The position numbers and the translations under genes are program-made. A DNA stretch of 64,000 nucleotides, from assembly GCF_009389715.1 (NCBI RefSeq), contig NC_052404.1, forward strand, positions 8,888,745-8,952,744. Reading direction: 5' to 3'. This DNA comes from Phoenix dactylifera. Lineage: Eukaryota > Streptophyta > Magnoliopsida > Arecales > Arecaceae. The notes under the pieces are model-generated. The model saw nothing but the letters and a program-made list of their open reading frames with translations. It had not been told where the DNA came from and made no database searches. Of the stretch, positions 50,301-61,600 are shown in pieces (positions within the stretch are counted from its first letter, which is position 1; every line of letters starts with the position of its first letter).

Positions 50301-51940
50301 ATATAATTTCAAAAATTAGTTTGAAGGCCAGTATTAGAATCATGATTTTGAAGGGATTAAAATAAAAAAATCCGAATACTTTATCATATAGAATGTCTAG
50401 ACTAATTCACCTCATTGGAGATCCAATCAGTAGAACACATGGATAATGATAATTTGTCAAGCCATGGGTGGTTTATAGAAGCACTAAATAGAGTCGACAA
50501 CTATTAACATCCCCATGGTGATTGTACTAGGATACAGAAAAAGAAAAGGAGAATATACTCTTGAAAGGGCACTAGACAGGGGGTTGAGTTGCTATCTGCG
50601 CTAAGAGATTCACACAAAAGGGCATGCTTTGCAGGCTTTAAACTGTGAAATCTAGGCATTTCTATTGATTCATGAAATGGCAATAACATTGCATGGCTGT
50701 ATAATACTAATGCAATAATCTATTGCCTATTTCTCATTTATAATGCGACAAGGCAAAGTTTGAATATAGATCATTCAAGGCCAAAATGTTCTCCTTGTAA
50801 TAAGGCAAGGCATTAGCAAATGAAAGCATATTGTCATGAAAAGAAGGCTCGATTCAAATAGATATCTTTCTTCAAAACACAATTCTCTGTTGCTCATACA
50901 TTTGGCCCTTCTTAAACTAGAAGACCGTTAAGTGTGTTGTCTTGTCCAGGCAATGTGATAGCCCATTGTGTTTTGGAGATGAATTTTTTATGTTTGCACG
51001 AAAATCTATAGCTGGGAACCAGAAGTTTCCAATTATTCAAAACTTAGGAATAGTCTATATCTAGACACCTCCATTTTTCATCTCTGGATAATTTCAGGAA
51101 AAAAGGATAATTTTACTTCCTGGTTTATATATGAGAGGTATATATCTTTAAAGGAAAACCACCCAGGATCCTCCAATTCGCCCCATCCGAAGAAAATGGA
51201 AAAGCTTACCCTCTCACTTGCTAGGGGAAGATTTCCAGAGTCTTGGGAGTAACGTTACTATCAAAACTAAGTACAGTCCAAACTTGATGAAGTTTGAGCA
51301 TGGCAAAGAGGGAATGCATTCACATGCTTGTTTTTGATTCAATCCTACTCAGAAGCTTTTACCTCTTTCATGTTTAATGTGTGCTACATTAAGTTCAACA
51401 AATCACATAGAAATTTAAATGGCTGATCAGTTCTTGCACAGAAACCCTAAAATTAACTAAAAGGAGAAAATGACTCTTTGATAAATAAGAAAAGCACAAA
51501 AATTAAATGAAACTTACATCTTGTAAGGATCGGCACCAGTGAAACCATCAGGTTTTGGTATAGGAATCAACGCCTATGCATAAAAGAGAAGGAAAAATAA
51601 AACAAATAAAGAACAAAATCAAGAGCGAGAAAAACCGAAAACAAAACCAAAGACCCTACCTCCCGATTGACGGCAAAAATAGGGCAGTGGCGGCCAATGA
51701 CATCGTGCCAGACGGTTCTTGACTGAGATTTCCCAAAGTACATCATATCGAAGCGGATCAAGAACTGTTTCATATAAAACTAGGGTTTGTTTTGGTTCGA
51801 GTTCTTACCCCATGGTACTGTCCCGCCTTGCCCATCGGAACGATATCTCCTGGCCTGTAAGCAAGCGAAATCGAGGGTAGAGTCAAGATCCAGAAAAAGA
51901 AGAGGCAAAGAACGGGAAAACCACGGTGATCTCCCGCCAT
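41276..51940 (-). CDS. plant type I membrane protein of unknown function, complete
   Basis: Function unknown. Exons in reading order are 51940-51809, 51722-51660, 51573-51518, 49122-49029, 48843-48783, 46364-46283, 42947-42892, 41612-41549 and 41336-41276, giving 222 residues. Residues 1-27 are a signal peptide (VLCLFFFWILTLPSISLA). A luminal or extracellular part follows: SRTVWHDVIGRHCPIFAVNR at 45-64, IPIPKPDGFTGADPYK, QVGHEKFYVPWLFVINRKSS, MAKVVDMPHHY and DPNHWPKHVLVRYTW. A single membrane span (about 175-197, FYVMFGSGLLLSFILAVYVL) is followed by a short cytosolic tail, LARFVRETVAEGSIPGG, ending AKVE. All nine exons join in frame. The motifs match a conserved plant family that I know only as uncharacterised. 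The His- and Trp-rich luminal part has no fold I can name. Introns reach 3.3 kb. Confidence 0.88.
42727..42744. repeat. poly-C tract followed by A-run
   Basis: Eighteen C then nine A, in an intron of the membrane-protein gene. Confidence 0.95.
43194..43228. repeat. poly-C tract followed by A-run
   Basis: Seventeen C followed by about eighteen A, in the same intron region as the tract at 42727. Confidence 0.95.
44396..44573. mobile_element. possible small inverted-repeat element
   Basis: GCGCTTTTGGTTCG at the left and CCAACCAAACGGC at the right are near complements. The interior repeats AATCGGAATC-like words. This resembles small plant elements with GTTTGGTT ends, but no clear target duplication was found. 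It lies in an intron of the membrane-protein gene. Confidence 0.35.
44850..44892. repeat. 21-bp tandem duplication
   Basis: AGGAAATTGGATTTGAGTTTC followed directly by the same unit with one change (AAACTGG). Intronic. Confidence 0.85.
47266..47307. repeat. (TC)n microsatellite
   Basis: About 21 CT units in an intron of the membrane-protein gene. Confidence 0.97.
47341..47885. repeat. intronic tandem duplication, unit about 315 bp
   Basis: Positions 47341-47570 and 47656-47885 align throughout, sharing GAGATTAATTA.GTATGCCA, GGATATCACATATTAATTTG and GATGATGAGAAC. Identity is roughly 85% by eye. The two copies are separated by about 85 bp that I could not match. The repeat is AT-rich and non-coding. 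Confidence 0.85.
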
Positions 51941-52356
51941 GGCCGCGACCCCAAGCTTTGTGGGTGACGTAAATTAGAGCGAGCGGGATCAAAACGAACA
52001 GCGCCCCAAACTCGAGCACATACGACCAGAGGCTACGATCACCGACAGTAAGAACACGTACCCGCCTTAAACGCGAATCCTAAAGCACGGCTTTGTGCTT
52101 TGTGCCAATACGCGTGGCGTAATGTGAGTGGTGGGAAGATCCTCGGGGAAGTCGCGATAGCTGCTGACTCGGAGTAGAAAGGGTCGAACGGATATTGGAA
52201 CGTACGTCCTCCTTTTTCTTTTTTCTTTTTTTTGCTGAAATCACGTACGTCCTCCTTCGCACCCCATTAGATGGGCACAAACAACAAGGTTGTGTTCGAC
52301 ACGATAAGGTTGGAGTTACTTCGCGGTGCTTGATGCGTCCCTCCTCTCCCAACTTG
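51941..52356 (-). other. upstream region of the membrane-protein gene
   Basis: The leader and promoter of the minus-strand gene at 41276-51940. It is moderately GC-rich, with no obvious TATA box. The hAT element at 52365 ends it about 425 bases before the start codon. Confidence 0.4.
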
Positions 52357-52364
52357 CTTCCCGT

Positions 52365-53354
52365 CAGGGGCGGCCCAATACATTTGGGGGCCTAATGCGA
52401 ATCCAATGAATGAGGCCTTTTTTTTTTAATAATAAATTTTTTTAATAAATATAAAATATTAAAAAAATGATATGAAAATGGATAGCTATCAAGTACACTA
52501 TTTCAACAAAGGTACATGAATCTAACAAAGATAGGCCAGAAATCTTTTTAATTTAATATTATTTTTGAATGGAAATGCAGAAAAGTAATTATCCTAAAAG
52601 AAGGGTCATAAAACTGATTAAATAACTGAGATAATGCTTGGCAATTTTGTTTATCATGTCAAGCAAGAGCGGAATAGGAAAAGGTCATCCCATGGCACTT
52701 CATGGTCAAGGTAAAGAAAAGAATTTGTCCAGGAGCTTCTCTATAAGAGAAAGTAGGGGCCTTATGGAAAATTGACTCCATCTAATTAATAAAAGTCCCA
52801 TCCCTCCATCTCCCCTTCAAGTGAGTACCCAAGCAGCAACCGCAACATCACAGCACAGCAGCCATTCAACCCCCTCCCTCCTTCTCTCTCTACCACCCAA
52901 GAGGGGAGAAGAAACCGAGAGGAGAAAATTAAAAGAATCTCCACCCTCCAAGAAGTCCATTTCCAATCCCCCTTTCTTCCTGATGGCCCAGCTGGATCAG
53001 GAGTAATGTGAGGGAAGGAAAACCAAGACCAAAACCAAACAAGAGAAGGGATGAAAGGTAAGAGTGGCTTCAGGCGTGTATCAAGCCAACCAAATCCCTC
53101 CTCTCTCTCTCTCTCTCTCCATCCAAAACAAAACTACCGTCCCCAACTTCCTAAATTTCCCCTCTGCAGGCCAAGAAACTCTCCACCTCCCTTCCATCAA
53201 GGGGGAAGACTCGTAGCCGGCTCATCCCGTTTTATATGGGGCCTTTGCTTCCTTTTGGTCACGGTCCCTCCCTCCCTCCCTCCCTCTCTCTCTCTCTCTC
53301 TCTCTCTTCACCTTCCGGGGGCCTTCCGTTGGCCCGGGGCTCGGGCCGGCCCTG
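52365..53354. mobile_element. non-autonomous hAT element, 990 bp
   Basis: The start CAGGGGCGGCCC and the complement of the end CAGGGCCGGCCC agree at 11 of 12 positions. A perfect 8-bp target duplication, CTTCCCGT, lies at 52357-52364 and 53355-53362. CAGGG ends and an 8-bp duplication are the standard marks of the hAT superfamily. The interior is AT-rich at the left and CT-rich at the right ((CT)n at 53099-53119 and 53282-53307). It has no transposase. The intact duplication suggests a fairly recent insertion. Confidence 0.9.
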
Positions 53355-53404
53355 CTTCCCGTAACGAGTGGTTGATACAGTAACGAGGGACACGTATGTT
53401 CTTG

Positions 53405-53560
53405 TTTCTTGGATGCCGCCTCCTCTATTCTGAAGAGATTTTTTTAGGCTCGGCATGCTTTCATTCCTTCGCTACCGTGTAATCTTCTTTCTAGTGATTC
53501 AGCTGGTTATACTTATATGAGATTAGTGTGAGTAGCTAAGGTATTAAAAAAAAAAGAAAA
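53405..53560 (+). mobile_element. LINE 3' tail fragment
   Basis: GATTAGTGTGAGTAGC (53521-53536) leading into an A-rich tail (53546-53567) closely matches the end of the LINE copy at 7686-7717. The preceding CT-rich stretch also resembles it. Only the last 150 bases or so are present. Confidence 0.6.
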
Positions 53561-53567
53561 AAAAAAG

Positions 53568-55699
53568 ATGAGCCTGAGTGAGTGGTGGGTGAGTGGGGGA
53601 GAGAGAGAGAGAGAGAAAGAAGGCAATCCTTTTTGAAAGTGGGCCTCTGAGTAACCTTTGTTTGTTTATACCTCACTGATCAGGGGGACAAGATGATATG
53701 TCAATTTACTCTCCTCACTCATCCAAGTTTTGTGAAGCTATATCTGAAGGACCGACACTCTCTTGGCACCTGAGAGCAGCCAAATACTTGCCGAACCTCA
53801 CGAGCAAGCATATATTAGCATGGAACCAACCTCATGGTCCTGCATATATGATTGCTCATCCTTTGTCCCCATTTTGGCACTTCTTCTGGCGAGAATTATT
53901 CTGGAGGACCGGAGACAGTCTGAGCATAAACAGATAGAGGCTTTACGGCATGATGTTTTATTTCACGTACGGTATAAATCAATAGAAATCTTGTTTTTGA
54001 GTTGTTGCCTGATGCGCATGTCCTGAAGTGGTAACGATCTGCTGGCTGGCTCGAGTCCAGCGTTTGCCACGACACTAAAACCAACCGAACCACGTTTAGA
54101 TTGGAAATACGGTCTCCATTCCCCAGTCCTCACTCCTCCACAGGGTGCATATCCAGTAATCAGCTCAGCAGGCACTTGGGTCACGGTGGACCTCGAACGG
54201 GAGTTCATGGATTTGTTTACCCATTCTCTTGAGAAATGATACTTGTCCCATTATCGAACATACAGTTCGCTCTGACCAAAAATGGTAGGCAAGAGCTTTT
54301 CGAGAAGGATGGGAGAAGTGGGAGATCGAGCCATTGCATTGCTCATCCGAAGTTTATAATGGATACTAGAATCCATCTCAAAGAAGATTTTTGATATCCC
54401 AAATATCCTTGGATCGTGAGATCTTTGAATTCTAGCAACTCCTTCAGCCTCATTTTCTTTCCACCTTGTGTTGTACCTGTTTCCTGCACAAGCGATATAA
54501 CGTGGATATCTGGTGGCATTTCCAAAACAGGCCTTCAGGTGAAGTATCAGGCAACGTTTCACGAAGCTACCGGGAATAAAAGAACTAGGAAATCAGAAGA
54601 AGATAACAGAACACCATCCTCAACAATCAGCTATGAACCAGTACTTAGCCAGAAAATGTTGAATTTACATTGGGGTCAGTTAATGTTTATTAACCAGAAC
54701 AATCCCAAGTTGTTCAAGCTTGCCAGAACCTCATGAATATTTTGACATGAATTTATTGTTTGTGATTTTAAAGGTTCTCTAGTATAAAGCATTAGATATG
54801 AGCAAATTTTGACATTAAAAAAAAAAAAAGCAACCACACTCTCACAGTTAAATGACAAAATCAAGAAGATGAGATATACTGCAGACAGACCCACTTTTTG
54901 CAGGGAGGAGGGGTTTGGTGGTCGCCTTCCAACCAGATCACAGACGGGTAACTTGGTATGAGTGGAAATGATTTATTGACAAAATGAAAAGCAGAAAAAG
55001 CTTTCTTATCCAGAAAGAAAGCCAGAGAAAAACTTGCTTGTCGAGAGCAACTTTATCCAGTGAAACTTTGCAAGGAATCGAAGGATCTGTCCTCATGAAT
55101 TGACACTCCCAAACCTAGTTGGAGGAGGTTAAATATTTCATTTAATACACTGCTCTAATTGTGGGCCTTTTCATCGCATAGAAATTATTATGGTAATGGA
55201 CTTGGGATGTTTACACTAATCTCCGTAGGTTGTGTTAGAAGGGGGCGGGGACTCACCATGTTGGGGTACAGTTTTCTCAGTAAGGTAAATCCCGAAATCC
55301 ACCATTTATGCAGAAAGGTCCATAGAAGACTTGCAAATTAAGGAGTGTCACCAAAAAAAAAAACAGCAGATGCGAAGCAAGAAGGGAGTGGCATAAGGTA
55401 AATGTGTCTTGACATCATGACATATACCTTGTAATTTCAGCCCTCTTTTTATCAGGAAGTTTTCTGCATAACCTTTTTATATATAAAAAAAATTAAATAA
55501 ATTGAAATAAATTAAAACATGGAACTTCGACTTGCATCCACAAAGGATAAGCAAAAACAATTAAGGTGCAATTAATTCAGTCTCCATCTGATTGTTTGTA
55601 AAAGAATTTGAAAGTCATCAAGTACAGTAAGGCGTGGACTCTTCAATATTTTCAATAAATAGAAATATACAAGGACAATGAAAATACAAACTGTAATAA
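53568..55699. other. intergenic, with an unexplained stretch at 53690-54740
   Basis: The section 53690-54740 has higher GC than its surroundings and several partly open minus-strand frames (for example MRLKELLEFKDLTIQGYLGY and IFFEMDSSIHYKLRM). I recognise none as a family. It could be a degraded pseudogene, an organelle-derived insert or an old element. The rest up to 55699 is AT-rich with nothing to report except the inverted-end segment at 55101. Confidence 0.35.
55101..55350. mobile_element. possible 250-bp inverted-repeat element
   Basis: TGACACTCC at 55101-55109 and its exact complement GGAGTGTCA at 55342-55350 bound a 250-bp segment. The inverted ends are only 9 bp and I found no target duplication, so this may be chance. 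Confidence 0.3.
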
Positions 55700-58600
55700 T
55701 TAACTTACAGAAAGGGAGCTTGTAGGAGAAAAGATGTACATTTTGCAGTCATGAGCATCGACCTCAGCTCCATAACTACCAGCTACATTCTCTTGTAGAG
55801 TTTCATGCTGAAAATTGAAGAATGCCAGATTTATATCATTTTCATAGTAAAGCCAATTGAAAGATATTGAAAGTATAAAAGCAAAGTATTTTACAAAATC
55901 TCATTTATACATTCTTGTGCTGGATATATGGATCTTCAGGATGAAAAACAGAACAAGGAAGCTTTATAATGAAAGTGAACCATCTTTATTAAGCACTTGC
56001 AATGCCAGCTAAATCATCCAGTTTCTTTTGTCTTGAGCAGCAGGCTATAAATAATTCATTCGCCAGATGATTGATATTATGCCACCAGGGCCTTTGGCTT
56101 GTTGCTTTGCAATTGCGTGTTTGGTTAATTCATTCTTGTAAAGTTTTTGTATCTGCACTAAGCAAACTATCAAGATTCTTCACTTTCATATTACACTCTT
56201 GTACAATGAAATTTTATTTGATCCTACATATCTAACTTCCATGCAATACTGTATAACAGCACCAAAGAGTGAAAAGAATTAAATACGGATGCATGACTGC
56301 CCAATTCAGACTATTAGAACCATGGAGGGGTATTTGGACCCTCCAGCATGCTATCCTTGAATGGCAGAACAATACAAATCACCGCACTCATATGAAAGCA
56401 TGTTGTGCAAACGGGAAGCTCTACAACTTATTGCCATTTATCAGATCAAAAGTCCAATATGCTTTGGCTGTGGCTGAGGCTACAGCCATAATTCCTCTCA
56501 CAAACGACAAGTTGTGATTGTTGTCATTCAAGTATGCTCAGCACATCCATAAAACCATACATTTGTAAGTTCATCGATCATACTCACCTTCCAGAGGTCT
56601 CTTATAGAAACACTAGTGGTTGAGTCAAGGCCTAGCATTTCCCATTTGGCTGTAATCGTGACAGCTTCAGAACAACGGTTCCATAAAGCAACAACAAGCC
56701 GGTTTTCAGAGAGAGGACCAGCCCAAACCTAAAATTTCCAAGCATATGAAACTGAGTGCATTTTAGGAGGAATTATATGCTTCAATCAAATGTATTCTGA
56801 GCCAATATCTAGTTTGAATGATATGTGATAAGTAGAAATACCCAATGAAATAGACAAAGTGATAATTGAAGTCATAAACCAATAGGCATGCGACAAAAGT
56901 GACTTCTAAGACAAGTTAAGATCCATAATTTCATGCCAGCAGATCACATGGTTGATTATCATGTATTGACTCAAAAACTTGGTTAAATCTAGCATGTAAG
57001 CATGTGTTTACATCACATGCATGCACACATTCAAGCAAGATTGTACTTAAGCATGCATGAATGCATGCATGTGCAGAATCTCATTTATGCCCCCACAGTG
57101 TAATTATGCATCATTATTCCAGTGCTTGAAACATGGAAGAGAGCAAGACAGCATCACCCAATAAAATTTACAAACAATTGGCTGAACGCATCAGCTAGAG
57201 AGGTTCTTTGGCTGCCTAATGGTGTGCATCCACTAGGAAATTTAGCAATGAAAAAGCAGAGGCCGAGGAGGCTATCAATGAGGGGAAGCAGGGGGGTCCA
57301 TGTCCTCATAATGGCAAAATAATGCTATAACAGACATTAGGAAGTCTTTGGAAGGCAAAATACTACTGTAGTACACACTAGGAAGCCTTCAGAAGGCATA
57401 AAGGCATAATCATTTTTAAGAAGTTCAAGCTTTATCTTGAAAGAGGGTGAGAACCATAACAATAGGGCAGCAAAAGCAAGCATAAAATATGAAGATAGTG
57501 AAGTTCTTCTGAGAGAGAGCACATAGAAGCATTGTGTTCTAAGGAGTTTCATGCATCAGGTGATAGGAATCGGAGAATTTCTGGCATTTAAAGTTAAATA
57601 CAGGTAGCTATAGGCAACATTGAGAAGGGGAGCATATGACTTATTTATGGTTTTAGGAAAATAGTGGAACGGATTGGTAGCTTCGATAACCAATTGATTT
57701 TATAAGTTTCTTAAGTTTTCGAGGAATTCTCAGTAAAGCACAGCGATGCAAATCTGTGAGAATGATAAGAACTAAACAGAATTACAGAAATTACACAAAT
57801 TACTGCAAAATCAAAATTAATGAACAGAAGAAAGCAACAAGGTACTCAAAATACCAAATTTGCTCTGTGCCAGGAATACCAATTTCAAGATCTGAATTTC
57901 ACTTTGAAATGATTTCTTTCCTACATAATGCACAACTTCAGTGCCAACAGGAAGAAATATGCACAGATTTCACTGATTTCAAAAGAACCTAAGATCGAAT
58001 ACCAAGAAAACATTTATGAAGGCCAAACAGAAAGAAAGGCACACAGAATAGGTATATTAATATTACAAAAACATGGAAGCGGGATAACTGTCAGTGTACA
58101 TTTTACTTATGGGGAGATTACAATTTTTTTAACTTAAAAAGCCTTCCTTGGGAAACACCTTTAACCTCTAGCCTATCTATATCCGTCAATAATTAATTGG
58201 TATTAGTATCCAAGTGATCACACTATTAATATCCAAAAGGCCCCTTGCTGCGTGTTTTTCACAGATTGTAGTAGTTTTAGGTGATAAGAATTGTAAAAGA
58301 TTTAAATTTTAAACAGAACTTTGAAAAGAAATCCTAAGTAGTAGACAGTAACTTAATTTCCGGTGCCTATTGGGCCGTCAAATGAACAAGCAGTATAAGA
58401 ATAGCTCATTTTCGACTAGAAATTCAGCTCATAGTTAGTTCATTCAACTAGCAAACAAGCTGAACATGAACTTAGAGGTGGGCATTGGGCCGGGCCGTCC
58501 ATGGCCCGGCACGGCCCGGCACGAAGCGGGCCGTGCCATTGCTACAGTAACAGATAGCACGGCTCATAAAAGGGGGCCGGGCTGGGTTAAGGATTTCTGG

Positions 58601-61600
58601 CCCGCAGGCCAAGCCCCGCACGGCCCATAAGGGCCTGAGCTGGCACGATTCATGGGCCAAGCACGGCACGGCCCGTGGGCCAGCCCGGAAATACCCCAAA
58701 ATATCCCTCAAATTAGCCGTTTTATGGCTGTTGGGAGGGGCAAAATGGGTAAAAAGCCACAAATAGCCGTTATGGGCCAAAAAATAGCCGTTATAGACCA
58801 CCCATAACGGCTTTTTTTTTTGGACAGGCACGGCCCGTCTCGTGCCTGGCACGGCCCGTGCTGGGCCCGGCATGGCCCGCCACCCCACGGGCCTAGGGCC
58901 GTGTCGGACTTAGCCTTTAGGTTAAGCGGGCCGTGCCAGGCACGGCCCGATGCCCATCTCTACATGAACTGAATCTTTGGGCTTGAACAATAAACAAGTT
59001 GATACAAACTAGCTGTTAAAACTCGAAATATATGTTGGACTAGTGAATTTTATCATGTTGACCTCGCCCTACTTTCTCGGATACCATCATTAGATTTGTT
59101 CCTCTCAAATCTAGGATTTTTGGGAACAAAATTTAAGAGGGTAAAACTTGAAGCTTGAAATGTCTCAGCAGTTAGATCAAAGATCCAAGACCAATATTTT
59201 AAAAGGAAAAGTGATGGGAGGAAGCCACAGCTGGCCCTAACCCTCTCAATCTCATCTAGTCCAAGTTAGATATCTCTCTGCACACATTACCTCCCATGTG
59301 GCCATCTCTGTTCAGGTCATCAACCTCATCACCTCCCATGTGGTGAGCTGATCTCATCATCTCCAGCCCTTCATCACCACCTCCTCTCCATCTTCACTGC
59401 CTCTATTCCCATACAATTTCGAAGCCTTTCCATAGGAAAAGTGCTACCCTCGGGTGGAGACCCAAGTGCCAGACCCAAGCACAGTTTGGCCCCGGCTCAT
59501 GCGCTCGCCGAAGCAAACGGGAAAGGTCTCTCACCCTGACGCCAGCCCTACTCGAGGAGCTCCAAACCCGGTTATTAGGACCTGCTCAAACTTGACTTGC
59601 TAGATATTGAGCCATCTCCATCCCTTCATCACCACCTCCTCTCCATCTTCTTCCCTTTTCTAAATTTGGAGCCGAGCTCAAGATGGCTCAATATTTAGCA
59701 AGTCAAGTTTGAGCAGGTCCTGATATCCAGGTTTGGAGCTACTCGAGTAGGGCTGGTGTCAGGGTGAGAGACCTTTTCCGCTTGCTTTGGTGGGCGCATG
59801 AGCCGAAGCCAGACTGTGCTTGGATCTGGCGCTTGGATCTCCACCTAAGGGTAGCACTGTTCCTATGGAAAGTAGTCTGGGATTGTCTTCCAACGAGAGC
59901 TGTTCTCGGTTGAGGATTCCCTCGGAGTGCAGGGAGTGCGGTGTGGATGAGACAATGGACCATGTGTTGTTTCAGTGCGTATGGGCGTTGGTGTCTTGGT
60001 AGTTGGCAGGGATCCCTAGGAGGCCTGAAGTGGGCGGGATCACTTCCTTTAGGCTATACGACGATGGTTGGAGTCTCCTTTGCGCCGCCAAGTGGCAGTT
60101 AGAGCCGCGTGCACGGCCCACCAGATCTGGCTGGCAAGGAGCGCCTGAACTTTTGGCGAGCGTGGGATGTCGCCGAGGTTCGTCGTGGAGAGCGCTCGCT
60201 CGCTAGTGGAGGAGCTCAGTCACATCATACCCAATGAAGGAACCTTGACAGTTCGGGATATCTGGAGTTTCTATTTTGCTTCGGCAACTCTCCGTACGTT
60301 GTTTTTCACCTGGAAGCCCCCACCCCTGAGTTTTCTCAAGATCAACTTTGATGGGTCTGTATTGGATGAAGGCATGAGGGGTTGGTGCGGGTTTTGTTTT
60401 TCAGGATCCAAACGCCTGGATTGTGGCCGCTGGGGGCTGTCAGTTATTTGACACCTCGGTTTCCGGTGCAGAGCTGAGAGCTGCGTGGGCGGGCCTTCGT
60501 TATGCCCAGTGCAGCGTACAAGTCAGTTCTATCATTCTAGAGGGGGACTCGACCACGGTTATCAGTTGGATTCAGGAGGGCCCTAGGGTGACGGCAGTGA
60601 CCACCCACTGCTCCCTGACATCTAGGCTATGGCGAGGGAGGGGGGCCTTCTAGGCCAAGCATGTCTTCCGAGAAGCCAATGGGGCTGCAGATTGGGTGGC
60701 TGCTTATGTAGCCAGTCACTCCGTAGGTACCCTGTGGGCTGAAGACGGTGAGGTACCCCGAGTACTTTGGGGCATTTTGTTTTCTGACTTTATTGGGTGC
60801 ATTTATACTCGTCAAGTATGAATCCACCCGCTCTAGCAAAAAAGAAAAAAAAAAAGTTGAGCAAGACTTTTTTTCTAGCTTGACTCGAGCTCGAGCAAGG
60901 CATAATTAATTCTGAGCCGAGCTTGAGCATAGCCAAGCTTGCAAATGTTCAGCCCATTTACACCCATAGGTGCCCAGTTTTGCTAGAAACGTGACAATTA
61001 GGGTCCATTGACCAAGAATTTATCTAGAACTTGGTTTAATGTCAGCTTAACTTTTAATCCTTGGGCTGTGTCTCAAGACAAGAACGTGTATAAAATAGGA
61101 ATACATACATGTAAAACAAGGCACAACTATCTACAAAATCAAACCAAGAGCTAGAATAAGACATGGATGAGAGCTAAATGTTAAATGACAACCAGATGGG
61201 GGGCTGCGAACCCAATCACAAAAGTTCAAAATATAGTCAAATCACTAATATCATAATGCAAATTACTTTGTGCCATTGTCCATGAGATCATGAACCCCAG
61301 TGAACCAACAATCCGTGAATCCTAGTACAACCACACTCTTCTTTTAGTAAATACACCCCTCCACTTCACTGAATAAATAGCTTCACAGTGAAACCACGAG
61401 ACTGTCAATCAATACTCATATGCATTAAGAATCATTGACAAAATGAATTTCCGGTATATGGTGTGTCATCATGTGCATGATCATCATTAAATTACCCTAA
61501 AGACACCTACTATTATGGGCAATTATATACATATGACTACAAATTTAAAAACATATTACTCAACAATTGTCTCAAAGAATTTGGTTTTCTCAGGGGTAAG

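Noticed and set aside
54010-54080. Possible tRNA or SINE head with a B-box-like GGCTCGAGTCC
   Set aside because: No matching acceptor stem or anticodon arm could be drawn, and the A box is poor.
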